DNA from: Sandaracinaceae bacterium
GTDB lineage: Bacteria > Myxococcota_A > Polyangia > Polyangiales > Sandaracinaceae
DNA: 64,000 bases
Direction: 5' to 3'
NCBI GenBank assembly: GCA_040218145.1
Contig: JAVJQK010000033.1
Span: forward strand, 186,001 to 250,000
Part shown: one piece after another, positions 16,199 to 25,346 of the stretch
How positions within the stretch are numbered: position 1 is the first letter of the stretch
How the letters are laid out: the number at the start of each line of letters is the position of its first letter
Translations under genes and position numbers: made by a program
The notes under the pieces: model-generated
Database searches by the model: none
Seen by the model: only the letters and a program-made list of their open reading frames with translations
What the model was told of the DNA's origin: nothing

Positions 16199-17512
16199 CT
16201 AGAGCGTCTTGACGAGCACCCGGGAGCGGCGCCGCCGGTCGTAGGTGGCGCGGCGCGCCTTGGGGAGCTGGCGCACGCTCGAGGGCTCGAAGCCCCGCTC
16301 CTGGAAGAAGTGCGCGCTGCGGGTGGTGAGGACGAAGAGCCGCTCCACGCCGAGCTCGCGCGCGCGCTCCTCGATGCGATCGAGCAGGGCCTCGCCGCGC
16401 CCCGCCTCGCGGTAGCGAGGGTTCATCGCGACGCAGTAGAGCTCGCCCATCTTCTCTTCCTCGAACGGCTCGAGCGCGGCGCAGCCGATGACCATGCCGT
16501 CGCGCTCCACCACGAAGAAGCGGTCGATCTCCATCTCGAGCCGCTCTCGCCCGCGGCGGATGAGGATGCCCTCCTCCTCGAGCGGGCGGAGCAGGACCGA
16601 GAGCGGTCCCACGTCCTCGAGCCGCGCCGGGCGCATGTCCTCGTAGGTCTCGCTCGTGATCAGCGTGCCCGCCCCCTCGCGGGTGAAGAGCTCCGTCAGG
16701 AGCGCGCCGTCCTTGCGGCGATCGACCAGGTGCGCGCGCCGCACGCCGCCCCGCACCGCGGCCGAGGCCGCCGCGAGGTGCTTGCGCACGTCGGGCACGT
16801 GGCGGCTCTTGATGGCCACGACCGCGTCGGCGGCCGCGGGCGAGAGCTGCGGCACGAGGCGGCGGCGCCCGTCGACGATGCCGCGGCCCTCGATGAAGCC
16901 GATGAGCTTGTCCGCGCCCAGCGCGATGGCCACCGCCTGCGCGACGTCGTGGGAGGCGAGGTTGAAGGACTCGCCCGTGGGCGAGGTCCCGAGGGGGCTC
17001 AGGAGCACGATGGCGCCCGAGTCGAGCTGTCGCCGGATGCCCTCGGCGTCGACCCGGCGCACCTCGCCCGTGTAGAGGTAGTCCACGCCGCCGCGCACGC
17101 CGACGGGGCGCGCGGTGACGAAGTTCCCGCCCACCACCCGGATGCGCGCCCCGGCCATGGGCGTGTTCGCGGAGCCCATCGAGAGCATCTGCTCGAAGCG
17201 CGCGCGGGTCGCCCCCACGGCCTCCTGCACGCAGGTGAGGGTCTGCCGGTCCGTCACCCGGACCTCGTCCACGAGGCGCGAAGGGATCTTGCGGTCCTTG
17301 AGGCGACGCTCGATCTGCGGGCGCGTCCCGTGCACGAGGACGACGCGGACGCCGAGCCCGTGGAGGAGCGCGACGTCGTACATCAGGCGATCGAAGCCCT
17401 TCTCCTTGGCCGCCTCGCCCCCGACCATGACCACGAAGGTCTTGCCGCGGTGCCCGTGAATGTAGGGCGCGGCCATGCGGAAGCTGTCGACGAACGACCC
17501 CTGCTCGCTCAT
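16199..17512 (-). CDS. argA: Amino-acid N-acetyltransferase (N-acetylglutamate synthase)
   Basis: 437 residues, close to the classic ArgA length. An N-terminal amino-acid-kinase-like domain (VVMVGGEAAKEKGFDRL, then VVLVHGTRPQIERRL) is followed by a C-terminal GNAT domain with MNPRYREAGRGEALLDRI and FFQERGFEP. It makes N-acetylglutamate from glutamate and acetyl-CoA, the first step of arginine biosynthesis. The ATG at 17512 overlaps the stop of argE (ATGA), so the two arginine genes are coupled. The longer open frame upstream is out of phase with argE and is not coding. Confidence 0.93.
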   Translation of the reverse strand: MSEQGSFVDSFRMAAPYIHGHRGKTFVVMVGGEAAKEKGFDRLMYDVALLHGLGVRVVLVHGTRPQIERRLKDRKIPSRLVDEVRVTDRQTLTCVQEAVGATRARFEQMLSMGSANTPMAGARIRVVGGNFVTARPVGVRGGVDYLYTGEVRRVDAEGIRRQLDSGAIVLLSPLGTSPTGESFNLASHDVAQAVAIALGADKLIGFIEGRGIVDGRRRLVPQLSPAAADAVVAIKSRHVPDVRKHLAAASAAVRGGVRRAHLVDRRKDGALLTELFTREGAGTLITSETYEDMRPARLEDVGPLSVLLRPLEEEGILIRRGRERLEMEIDRFFVVERDGMVIGCAALEPFEEEKMGELYCVAMNPRYREAGRGEALLDRIEERARELGVERLFVLTTRSAHFFQERGFEPSSVRQLPKARRATYDRRRRSRVLVKTL

Positions 17513-18651
17513 TTCGTGCAGCTCTCCGCGATGAGGCCCCGCAGGAGCGTGACCGTCGGATCGAGCCGGTCGAGCGGCAGGTGCTCGTCCGGCTGGTGCG
17601 CGACCGAGATGTCGCCGGGTCCGAGCACGATGGTCTCCATGCCCAGCTCGGCCAGGTACGGCGCCTCGGTGCCGAAGGACACGCCCGTCGCGGAGTGCCC
17701 GGTCAGCTTCTCGCAGGCCTTCACCAGCGCGCTGTCCGCCGGCGTCTCGAAGGGCGGCAGCCCCTCCGTCAGGGCGAGGTGCGCCACGTCGAGCCCGCGC
17801 CCGCGGACCGCCTCGGCCACCGCGCGGTGCACGTCGGCGCGCACCTCGGAGAGCGCCATGCCGGGCAGGATGCGCACGTCGTAGTCGAGCTCGCAGTGGG
17901 CGCAGATCCGGTTGGGGTTGTCGCCCCCGCCGATGCGCCCGAAGTTCATCGTCGGGTGCGGCGGGTCGAGCTCGGGGTTCTGGTGCGCGGCCTCCATCTC
18001 CTCGCGGATCCGCATCATCGCGCCCATCGCCGCGTGCATTCCGTCGAGCGCGCTGGCGCCGAACCGGGGATCGGAGGAGTGGCCGCTGCGGCCGGTCAGC
18101 TCGAGCCGCTCCATCGCCGCGCCCTTGTGCAGGCGGATCGGGCGCAGCCCCGTCGGCTCCCCGATGACGGCGCGGCGCGCGGCGGGGCGTCCCTGCGCCA
18201 CGAGCGTCTTGGCGCCCGCCATGCCGACCTCTTCGTCCGCGGTCGCGAGGAGGATGAGCGGCTCCTTCAGATCGGCGTCGTCGAAGTGACGCGCGGCCTC
18301 GATCGCGAGGGCGAGGAAGGCCTTCATGTCGCTCGTGCCGAGCCCGAAGAGCTTGCCGTCTCGCTCGGTGACCGCGAAGGGATCGCTCGACCACTTGCCC
18401 TCGTCGTAGGGCACGGTGTCGGAGTGCCCGCTCAGCACGAGCCCACCGGGGCCACGGCCTCGCGTCGCGATGAGGTTCTCCTTGCCCTCGGAGACGGGCA
18501 CGCGCTCGACGTCCCAGCCCTCGTCCTCGAGCCACGTGCCCAGCTCGTCGAGCACGGCCACGTTGCCCATGTCCAGCGCGGGATCCACCGCGCTGATCGA
18601 CGGCACCGCGATGAGGCGGTCGATCATCTCGCGCACGCTCAGCGTCTTCAT
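17509..18651 (-). CDS. argE: Acetylornithine deacetylase
   Basis: 380-residue M20 family metallohydrolase that removes the acetyl group from N-acetylornithine. Metal-ligand motifs are present: SGHSDTVP, the bridging Asp in GLGTSDMKAF, ATADEEVG with the catalytic Glu pair, and the late His in SVAHQPDEHL. The dimerisation domain is marked by LELTGRSGHSSDP. I chose the ATG at 18651 (MKTLSVREMIDRL), the usual family start, over one twelve codons upstream. It is the first gene of the argE-argA unit and is divergent from the hydrolase gene. Confidence 0.92.
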   Translation of the reverse strand: MKTLSVREMIDRLIAVPSISAVDPALDMGNVAVLDELGTWLEDEGWDVERVPVSEGKENLIATRGRGPGGLVLSGHSDTVPYDEGKWSSDPFAVTERDGKLFGLGTSDMKAFLALAIEAARHFDDADLKEPLILLATADEEVGMAGAKTLVAQGRPAARRAVIGEPTGLRPIRLHKGAAMERLELTGRSGHSSDPRFGASALDGMHAAMGAMMRIREEMEAAHQNPELDPPHPTMNFGRIGGGDNPNRICAHCELDYDVRILPGMALSEVRADVHRAVAEAVRGRGLDVAHLALTEGLPPFETPADSALVKACEKLTGHSATGVSFGTEAPYLAELGMETIVLGPGDISVAHQPDEHLPLDRLDPTVTLLRGLIAESCTK

Positions 18652-18716
18652 GCGGGCACGCTCTACGTTCCGAGGGCGGCTCGTCAAGCGCGGCGGCGCG
18701 GGCTAAGCCCGACCCC

Positions 18717-19538
18717 GTGACCGCGCTCCTCCACCACGACGTGCTCTCCGCGCCGGGATCGTCCCCGACGCGCAGCCTCTTCTTCCTCCACGGCATCCTC
18801 GGCCAGGGCACGAACTGGCGCGGCTTCGCCCGGCAGCTCGTCAAGCAGAGGCCCGACTGGTCCGCGGTGCTGGTGGATCTGCGCGCCCACGGCGACAGCC
18901 GCGCGGTGGCCGGCCGCGATGATCTGCGCGGCGCGGCCGAGGACGTGACCCGGCTCCGGGACTCGCTCCGGTTGCCCGTGCACGGCGTGCTCGGACACAG
19001 CTTCGGCGGCAAGGTGGCCCTCCGCTGGATGCACGACGATCCGGGCGCGCTCTGTCGGGCGTTCATCGTGGACTCGCTGCCCGGCGCGCGCCCCGACCAG
19101 ACGGGGAGCGAAGGCACCATGCGGGTGGTCGAGATGCTCGACGCCCTGCCCCCGCGCTTCGACAGCCGCGACGCCTTCGTCGCGCACGTCGTGGAGCAGG
19201 GGCACAGCAAGGCGCTCGCGGCGTGGCTCGGCCAGAGCCTCGACCGCCTGGAGGACGGCGTCCGCTTCGGGCTCGACGTCGGTCGCATCCGCGCTCTGCT
19301 CGACGACTACTTCGCGACGGATCTCTGGGCCGCGGTGAGCCCGCCGCCCGAGAAGATGGAGGCGCACCTGGTGATCGGCGGACGCTCGAGCGTCTACCGC
19401 GCGGCCGACCGGCAGAAGGCCGCCGAGCTCGCCGAAGCGCACGCGCGGCTGCACGTGCACGTGCTGGAGAAGGCCGATCACTGGGTGCACGTGGACGACC
19501 CGGAGGGCCTGATGGCCATCGTGGAGGGCGCGCTGTGA
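18717..19538 (+). CDS. Alpha/beta hydrolase
   Basis: 273 residues starting at GTG 18717. The fold markers are the oxyanion motif FFLHGILGQG, nucleophile S95 in GHSFGG, an acid in the late strand (LVIGGRSS region), and catalytic His in KADHWVHVDDPEG. The size and pattern match the YbfF/esterase-like and AB-hydrolase-1 group; the substrate cannot be told from sequence. It overlaps the next gene by GTGA, so the hydrolase and the flavoprotein are coupled. Confidence 0.85.
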   Translation: MTALLHHDVLSAPGSSPTRSLFFLHGILGQGTNWRGFARQLVKQRPDWSAVLVDLRAHGDSRAVAGRDDLRGAAEDVTRLRDSLRLPVHGVLGHSFGGKVALRWMHDDPGALCRAFIVDSLPGARPDQTGSEGTMRVVEMLDALPPRFDSRDAFVAHVVEQGHSKALAAWLGQSLDRLEDGVRFGLDVGRIRALLDDYFATDLWAAVSPPPEKMEAHLVIGGRSSVYRAADRQKAAELAEAHARLHVHVLEKADHWVHVDDPEGLMAIVEGAL

Positions 19539-20863
19539 GCGACACTGAACACGAAGCGAAGAACGAGGCCGTCATCGAGGTGGACGTCGCGGTCGTGGGC
19601 GGCGGCGTGGCCGGCGTGTCCGCCGCCATCGAGGCCGCGCGGCAGGGCAAGGCCGTCGCGCTGATCGAGCCCGGGCCGATCGGGGGCCGCGCGACCCATC
19701 ACACGCTGCTGCCCTGGCGGCTGCTCGAGCACGAGGTGGACGCGAAGGCGGAGGGCGCGTTCGGGCGCGCGCGCGAGCGGCTGGCCGAGCTGCGGCGCCG
19801 ACAGGAAGAGCGCTGGACCCTGCGGCTCGAGGACGTCGGAGTGGAGCGCGTCGTGGCGCGGGGGCGCTTCGTGGACGCGCATCGTCTGGAGACCGACGAT
19901 GGGCGCGCGCTGACGTTCGACGCGGTGATCCTCGCGACCGGCGCCGACGCCCGCGCGCTCGACGGGGCCGCTCCCGACGGGGCGCACGTCGCGCGGCCCG
20001 ACGACCTCTTCGATCGCGAGAGCCTGCCCGAGGAGCTGATCGTGGTGGGCGGCGGCGCGGCGGGCGCGGAGCTCGTCGACAGCCTCTCGCGCATGGAACA
20101 CCGGGTCACCTGGGTGATGGACGAGGTCGGCCTCCTGCCCAGCTTCGATCGTGAGCTCGCCGAGGCGCTCGGCGACGTGCTGATGGAGCGCGGCGTGAAG
20201 CTCGTGCACGGCAAGCGCCCCGAGCGGATCGACGAGGTGGACGGCGCGGCGAAGGTCAGCCTCGTCGGCGGCCACAGCTACAGCGCGCCGCTCGCCGTCG
20301 TGGCGATCGGGAGCCGCCCGCGCCTGGACGGCCTGGGTCTGGACGCGCTCGGTCTCGAGACGCTCGACGTGGACGCGGGCTGTCGGACCTCGGTCGCGCA
20401 CGTGTTCGCGGCCGGCGAGTGCACGGGCCAGGCGCACAGCGGCGCGGCGGCCGAGGCGATGGGGCGCTGCGCGGGTCGGAGCGCGGCGGGCGTCGCGTCC
20501 GAGTGGGAGAAGGACCGCGTGCCGCGCGTGGCGCGCACCCACCCGCAGATCGCGCAGGTCGGGGAGACCCCCGAGCGCGTCGCGGGCCGCGAGGTCGTGT
20601 TTCACTCGCTGCGCTTCGACGAGACCGTGGCCGGCCTCCTCGACGGGGTCGGCGAGCGCGACGATCAGAAGGGCCTCGTGCGCCTGGTCTGCGACTCCGC
20701 GACGGGCAAGGTGCTCGGCGCCACCGCGCTGGGCCGAGGCGCGGGCGAGATCGTCAGCGCGGTCGCCCTCGCGATGCGCATGGGCGTGACCGAGGACGCC
20801 CTCGCCGACGTCTTCGCCGCCGCGCCCGGCGCCCTCGACGCCCTCACCCGCGCCGCGCGCTGA
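19535..20863 (+). CDS. Dihydrolipoamide dehydrogenase-like flavoprotein lacking redox cysteines
   Basis: 442 residues starting at GTG 19535, inside the previous stop. It has the FAD motif GGGVAG (22-27), NAD motif VGGGAAGAEL, the second FAD site VAHVFAAGEC and a C-terminal dimerisation domain with THPQIAQVGET, so the family is class I pyridine nucleotide-disulfide oxidoreductases. However, the place of the CxxxxC disulfide reads GGRATHHTLLPW (50-61), with no Cys, and the C-terminal His-Pro/Glu catalytic pair is replaced by FAAAPGALDAL. Dithiol chemistry is therefore unlikely. It could be a transhydrogenase-like or quinone-reducing relative, since SthA-type enzymes also vary here. Confidence 0.85.
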   Translation: MSDTEHEAKNEAVIEVDVAVVGGGVAGVSAAIEAARQGKAVALIEPGPIGGRATHHTLLPWRLLEHEVDAKAEGAFGRARERLAELRRRQEERWTLRLEDVGVERVVARGRFVDAHRLETDDGRALTFDAVILATGADARALDGAAPDGAHVARPDDLFDRESLPEELIVVGGGAAGAELVDSLSRMEHRVTWVMDEVGLLPSFDRELAEALGDVLMERGVKLVHGKRPERIDEVDGAAKVSLVGGHSYSAPLAVVAIGSRPRLDGLGLDALGLETLDVDAGCRTSVAHVFAAGECTGQAHSGAAAEAMGRCAGRSAAGVASEWEKDRVPRVARTHPQIAQVGETPERVAGREVVFHSLRFDETVAGLLDGVGERDDQKGLVRLVCDSATGKVLGATALGRGAGEIVSAVALAMRMGVTEDALADVFAAAPGALDALTRAAR

Positions 20864-20875
20864 GATCCGCGTCGC

Positions 20876-21151
20876 TCAGCGCAGAGCGGTGAAGCTCGGG
20901 TTCCGGTCCCAGAGCACGTCGGACAGGATGGACTGCCCGGTGCGCTCGAGGATGTAGGCCAGGTTCCGCTCGTGGAGCGCGAGCTGGGCCCGCAGGCGCA
21001 GGGCGTCACGGCCGACCGCGGCCGGGAGCTCCGCCAGGACACGCTCCATGTCGGCGAGGATGCGCGCCTCGTCCGTGCTCGGGCGCTCCAGCGCTCCACG
21101 GGCACGGGCTTCGGCGATCTTGGCGCTCACGAGATGACTGGGGATGCTCAT
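20876..21151 (-). CDS. Hypothetical 91-residue protein
   Basis: Start at ATG 21151 is fixed by a strong Shine-Dalgarno (AGGAGG, about seven bases upstream), so the longer frame is not used. The product is mostly helical and charged (IAEARARGALERPSTDEAR, LRLRAQLALHERNLAYIL), with no signal peptide or membrane helix. I do not recognise the family; the opening SAKIAEARARGAL faintly resembles the start of DUF1992/DnaJ-like small proteins, but that is not enough for a call. Its upstream region carries direct and inverted repeats. Confidence 0.65.
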   Translation of the reverse strand: MSIPSHLVSAKIAEARARGALERPSTDEARILADMERVLAELPAAVGRDALRLRAQLALHERNLAYILERTGQSILSDVLWDRNPSFTALR

Positions 21152-21250
21152 GATGACCTCCTGTGCGGGCGGCCCCGCGTTGATCCTGCGTGACCCAGGG
21201 TTAGCCACGTTCAGAGGTCCCGGAACGGTGCGCCCCGAGGCGCCTGCCGT

Positions 21251-21316
21251 TCCGTCACACATCCGTCACACGAGAGCCGGCGATCGCCACGCTGGGGCGT
21301 ATCGCGGGCGATCGCC
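21251..21316 (-). promoter_or_regulatory. Direct repeat plus paired palindromes upstream of small gene
   Basis: On the plus strand TCCGTCACAC(A/G) occurs twice in direct succession (21251-21272), and the palindrome GGCGATCGCC occurs at 21279-21288 and again at 21307-21316, 28 bases start to start. All lie 100-165 bases upstream of the small minus-strand gene and downstream of the lipoprotein gene's stop. The paired palindromes on nearly the same helical face could bind a regulator; the direct repeat could be a second operator. Confidence 0.4.
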
Positions 21317-21397
21317 TCGGGCAGCCCCTTCGAAGAGGAGCGACCTGCCCGGAACCGTTGAACGAGCGAGGGCCGGCGTGAATGTGACCAAGCAGTC

Positions 21398-23482
21398 CTA
21401 CTCCGGAGCCCGCACGCAGACGTTGGCGAGGCACTCGAGCCCGTCGCAGCAGTCCGCGCTCGTCGTGCAGGTCTCGTTCGCCATGCGGCAGCGCTCCGGG
21501 GGCGGAGGCGAGCACACCAGCGCGCCGCCCGCGTCGGGGCGGCAGTCGCCGCCACAGCACTCGCTGCCGACCGAGCAGCCCTCGCCGTCGGGCCGACAGG
21601 GGCGCGGCGCCCAGTAGGCGCTGATGTTGCGCGACGTCGTGTTCTGCCCGGGCAACCAGTAGGGGACGGAGCTGGGGTCTTCGCCCGCCCCCGCGCCGAC
21701 GCGGACGGCCGTGACCCAGATCTGCTGGAACCCCGAGCCCCGCGTCCCGACGCTGGCGTTGCCGTAGTCCCGGCGCGACAGGAAGCTCAGCCAGTAGTAC
21801 CCGCCGGCCGTGAACGGCGAGAAGCGCGGCTGGAAGTTGTCGACGCCGGTGGGCCCACCGGACGCGGCGGTCAGCCGGCGCACGTCCCCGCCGTCGCGGT
21901 TCATCAGGTAGAGCGCCGACTGCTGGCTCTCCGAGCGGCTCCCGGTCCCGTGCGCGAAGGCGATCAGCGACGAGTCGGGCGCCCAGGTCGGGTAGTTGTC
22001 GGAGCTGCCGCCCGGGGTGTCTCCGGCGAGGTCGGCGCCCCGATGCAGGACGCGCGTGCCGCCGAAGGTGTCCGGCCCGGCCACGTCGATCACCGAGATG
22101 TCGCCCGCCGTGTTGACGCCTCCCCAGCTCCCGGGCGACGACACGTAGGCGATCTGCGAGCCGTCGGGCGCCCACGCCGGGTGCGTGACGTCACCGGGCA
22201 GCGGGCCGCTGACGCCCACCTGCGTGCCGAGGAACGGGTCGTAGATGGCCATCTGCCGGGTCGTGCCCTCCTGGGTCGAGACCACCAGCCGCGTGTCGTC
22301 GGGGCTCCAGGACGAGAACCACCAACGCACCGAGGTCGGCTCGGCCACCCGGAGCGGATAGACCGTCGGCGGCGGATCCCCGCTGAGGTCCGTGGTCAGG
22401 TCGAAGACCGCGCCGATGTTCTCCCCGCCGCCCAGGCGCCCCGCCATGTAGCGGCCGCTGTTGGACACCGCGTGGCAGCCCACGCAGCGATCGCCACGCA
22501 TCGCGACCGGCGGGCTCGGCATGAACTCGTCGCGCGTGGCGGTGCCGTCGTCGATGCGCACGATGCGCCCACGCTGGATGTCCCAGTAGTAGACGCTCCC
22601 CGTGAGCGCGGCGCGCGCGAAGGTCAGCTCGACGGGGGTGCCGGCGATGGCCTCGGCGCTCGCCGCCTCCCAGCGGTCCACGGTCACCGTGCCGGGCGAG
22701 ACGGGGTCGGTCTGGGCGAAGCTCCGCCACGCGCCCTCGTCCACCAGCCAGTGGGAGCTGCCGTCGTTGGCCACGTAGGCCGTCACCGTCAGATGCGGCT
22801 TCGACAGGGTCACCCGCGCGACATCGCCCGCCGCCCCGCGCAGCCACTGCACGTCGGCCGGGTAGACGTTCTGCGGCATCACCGCGCCGTCGAGCGGGTA
22901 GGCGATCTGCGCCCGCCGCGCGTCGTCGGCCACGGGCGTCGCGAAGCGATCTGCGATGTCCGCCGGCACTCCGTCCCCGACGATCGTGCGCTCGAGGGTC
23001 ACGCTGACGGTCGCGGTCGCGGAGAGCTCCCCCGCGGGGCCGGCGACGGTCGCGGTGACCGTGGCCTCGCCGCCGATCACGCCGTTGGCCACGAACCTCC
23101 CCGACGCGACGTCGATGACGCCGAGGCTCACCGGGTCGATCGAGAACGTCGGCCCGGCCACCGGCCGCGTGCTCCCGTCGTCGAAGCGGCCCACCACCGT
23201 GAAGGCCTGCTCCACCATCGCGCCGTCGACCGAGGTCAGGCTCGCGGTCGCGGGCTCGATCTCGATGCTGGTCAGGGCGGCGGGCGTGCCCGTGTCCCGG
23301 TCGGGCGGGCTCCCGTCCATCGCGCCGCCCCCGCCGTCGCCGACGACCTCGTCCCGACAGCGTCCGTCGACGCACACCTCCCCCGCGGCGCACTCGGCCG
23401 AGCTGGCGCAGCTCCGGATGGGGGCCGCGGGGTCACAGGCGGCGACGAAGAAGAAGAGAAGCGGGAGGATCTTGCGATGCAT
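21398..23482 (-). CDS. Lipoprotein with Ig-like, CXXCH and beta-propeller regions
   Basis: 694 residues. Lipobox LLFFFVAAC (Cys 16), then a Cys-rich knot SCASSAECAAGEVCVDGRC typical of myxobacterial surface proteins, a Thr/Gly-rich linker, a bacterial Ig-like domain (about 70-160), a single haem-binding-type motif CVGCH (C333, C336, H337), then TolB/WD40-like blades marked by WSPDDTRLVVST, WAPDGSQIAYVSS and WAPDSSLIAFAH. A second Cys-rich tail (GCSVGSECCGGDC and TCTTSADCCDGLEC) ends the protein. It probably sits on the outer surface. The single CXXCH inside a propeller lipoprotein suggests a covalently bound haem, but it could be a structural Cys pair. Confidence 0.75.
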   Translation of the reverse strand: MHRKILPLLFFFVAACDPAAPIRSCASSAECAAGEVCVDGRCRDEVVGDGGGGAMDGSPPDRDTGTPAALTSIEIEPATASLTSVDGAMVEQAFTVVGRFDDGSTRPVAGPTFSIDPVSLGVIDVASGRFVANGVIGGEATVTATVAGPAGELSATATVSVTLERTIVGDGVPADIADRFATPVADDARRAQIAYPLDGAVMPQNVYPADVQWLRGAAGDVARVTLSKPHLTVTAYVANDGSSHWLVDEGAWRSFAQTDPVSPGTVTVDRWEAASAEAIAGTPVELTFARAALTGSVYYWDIQRGRIVRIDDGTATRDEFMPSPPVAMRGDRCVGCHAVSNSGRYMAGRLGGGENIGAVFDLTTDLSGDPPPTVYPLRVAEPTSVRWWFSSWSPDDTRLVVSTQEGTTRQMAIYDPFLGTQVGVSGPLPGDVTHPAWAPDGSQIAYVSSPGSWGGVNTAGDISVIDVAGPDTFGGTRVLHRGADLAGDTPGGSSDNYPTWAPDSSLIAFAHGTGSRSESQQSALYLMNRDGGDVRRLTAASGGPTGVDNFQPRFSPFTAGGYYWLSFLSRRDYGNASVGTRGSGFQQIWVTAVRVGAGAGEDPSSVPYWLPGQNTTSRNISAYWAPRPCRPDGEGCSVGSECCGGDCRPDAGGALVCSPPPPERCRMANETCTTSADCCDGLECLANVCVRAPE

Positions 23483-23627
23483 CGAGGCCAGTCTGCCGAA
23501 ACCACGGCGCGAGGGCCACGCCTGGCCGCCCCTTACAGGACTCTTTCCCGTCCCGTGGGCTCTTCTCGTCCGGAAACCGACTCGCTACCGTCTCGCGGCC
23601 TGGCCGCCACCGGGCGGGGAGATGCTG

Positions 23628-25283
23628 ATGACTCGAATCGCTCGCGTGCTCGTTGCGTTGGCCCTCGCGGGCTGCACCGCTGGAGGAGGGAGCCGCCCCG
23701 ACGGCTCGGTCCCGGGCGCCGACTCGGGCAACGTGCTCTCCGGCTGTGACCCCTCGCTCGACTCGGACGGCGACGGGATCGCCGACCAGGCCGAGGGGAC
23801 CACGGACGCCGACGGCGACGGGACGCCCAACCACCTCGACACGGACGCGGACGGCGACGGCATCTCCGACACGGAGGAGCACATGGGCAACGTACCGTGC
23901 TCGCTCCCGGACGTGGACGACGACGACATCCCCAACTGGCTCGACCCCGACAGCGACAACGACGGGCTGTCGGACGCGGAGGAGCGGGGCACCTACTCCA
24001 CCGACCCGTGGAACCGCGACTCGGACGGCGACGGCGTGACCGACCTCGGCGAGGCGCGCGGCACGATGACGGATCCGAACGACGCCTCGAGCACGATCCC
24101 GCCCGGGGACTTCTTCGTCGTCCTCCCGTACAACGGCGACCCGGAGAACCGGACCCTGCGCTTCAACACGGACCTGCAGCTCGCGGACATCTACTTCCTG
24201 ATCGACACGACGGGCTCGATGCAGAGCTCGATCGACAACGTCACCTCGTCGCTCTCGCGCATCTCCTCGGAGATCGGGACGCGCATCCCCAACGTCCAGA
24301 TGGGCGTCGGGCAGTACCGCGACTTCGCGAACACGAACGACCTCTTCGCGTTCGACGCCTACGGCAGCCCGGGCGACGAGCCCTACGGGAACGAGCAGAA
24401 CATCACGCCCGACGTGGCGCAGGTGCAGGCCGCGCTCGGCCGGCTCGCGGCGGCCGGGGGCGCGGACGGCCCGGAGTCCAGCGTCGAGGCGCTCTACCAG
24501 ACGGCGACGGGCGAGGGCGGCAGCTGGTCGTTCTCGGGCGGCGCGCCTCCGTTCAACCTTGCGCGCGCGGCGTGCCCCGCCGTCCCCGACGAGACCGGGC
24601 GCCGCCGCGGCTACCCCTGCTTCCGGCCCGACTCGCTCCCCATCGTGGTGCTCGTCACCGACGCGCCGTTCCACAACGGCCCGGGCGGAGAGCACAGCTA
24701 CTCGGGCATCAGCCCGTCTCCCCACCAGTTCGATCAGGCGGTCGTCTCGCTGATGAACATCGGCGCCCGCTTCATCGGGGTCGCGGTCGGCTCGGCCCCC
24801 CGCGCGGCGGAGGAGGAGATCGCGATGCGCACCGGGACCGTGGACGGCACGGGCGCTCCGCTGGTCTATGACGCCACGGGCGGCACCGTCTCCGACGCGA
24901 TCATCACCGGCATCGAGACCCTCGCGGGGCGCACGCCGCAGAACGTCGACACGACCACCGAGAACGTCGACGGCAACCCCGACGGCTTCGACGCCACCCA
25001 GTTCCTCAAGGCCATCACGCCGGTCGAGGGCTACAACGGCGGCGTCAGCGGCCCCAACCCCGGCACCACCTACACGTCCAAGGACGAGACCACGTTCTAC
25101 CAGGTGATCCCCGGCACCCAGGTCGAGTTCGAGGTCCGCTTCCTGAACGACGTGCGGCCGCCCGCGGAGACGGCGCAGATCTTCCGCGCGACCATCATCG
25201 TGCGCGGCAACGGCGTCGCTCGCCTGGACAGCCGGAACGTGTACATCGTCGTGCCGCCCGACGGCGCCATCATCCTGATCTGA
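23628..25283 (+). CDS. VWA-domain lipoprotein with thrombospondin type 3 repeats
   Basis: 551 residues. The start at ATG 23628 is preceded by GGGGAG six bases upstream; an ATG two codons earlier is an alternative. Lipobox LVALALAGC (Cys 16), then a series of DxDxDGxxD calcium-binding repeats (about 48-150: DSDGDGIAD, DADGDGTPN, DSDNDGLSD, DSDGDGVTD), then a von Willebrand A domain whose MIDAS motif is D193-T-T-G-S. The C-terminal part is a beta-rich adhesion-like region. The product is probably a surface-exposed, calcium-stabilised adhesin or scaffold. It is divergent from the propeller lipoprotein, with 145 bases between the two starts. Confidence 0.85.
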   Translation: MTRIARVLVALALAGCTAGGGSRPDGSVPGADSGNVLSGCDPSLDSDGDGIADQAEGTTDADGDGTPNHLDTDADGDGISDTEEHMGNVPCSLPDVDDDDIPNWLDPDSDNDGLSDAEERGTYSTDPWNRDSDGDGVTDLGEARGTMTDPNDASSTIPPGDFFVVLPYNGDPENRTLRFNTDLQLADIYFLIDTTGSMQSSIDNVTSSLSRISSEIGTRIPNVQMGVGQYRDFANTNDLFAFDAYGSPGDEPYGNEQNITPDVAQVQAALGRLAAAGGADGPESSVEALYQTATGEGGSWSFSGGAPPFNLARAACPAVPDETGRRRGYPCFRPDSLPIVVLVTDAPFHNGPGGEHSYSGISPSPHQFDQAVVSLMNIGARFIGVAVGSAPRAAEEEIAMRTGTVDGTGAPLVYDATGGTVSDAIITGIETLAGRTPQNVDTTTENVDGNPDGFDATQFLKAITPVEGYNGGVSGPNPGTTYTSKDETTFYQVIPGTQVEFEVRFLNDVRPPAETAQIFRATIIVRGNGVARLDSRNVYIVVPPDGAIILI

Positions 25284-25346
25284 CGCCCCGAGCTCGTTCG
25301 CGATGTCTTGGGAGGCGGCGCGCCGCGGCTATTGCCCCGCGGTCGC

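Noticed and set aside
16199-19288. Single 1029-codon frame covering argA and upstream
   Set aside because: Only the last 437 codons are ArgA; the rest is antiphase to argE and the hydrolase gene.
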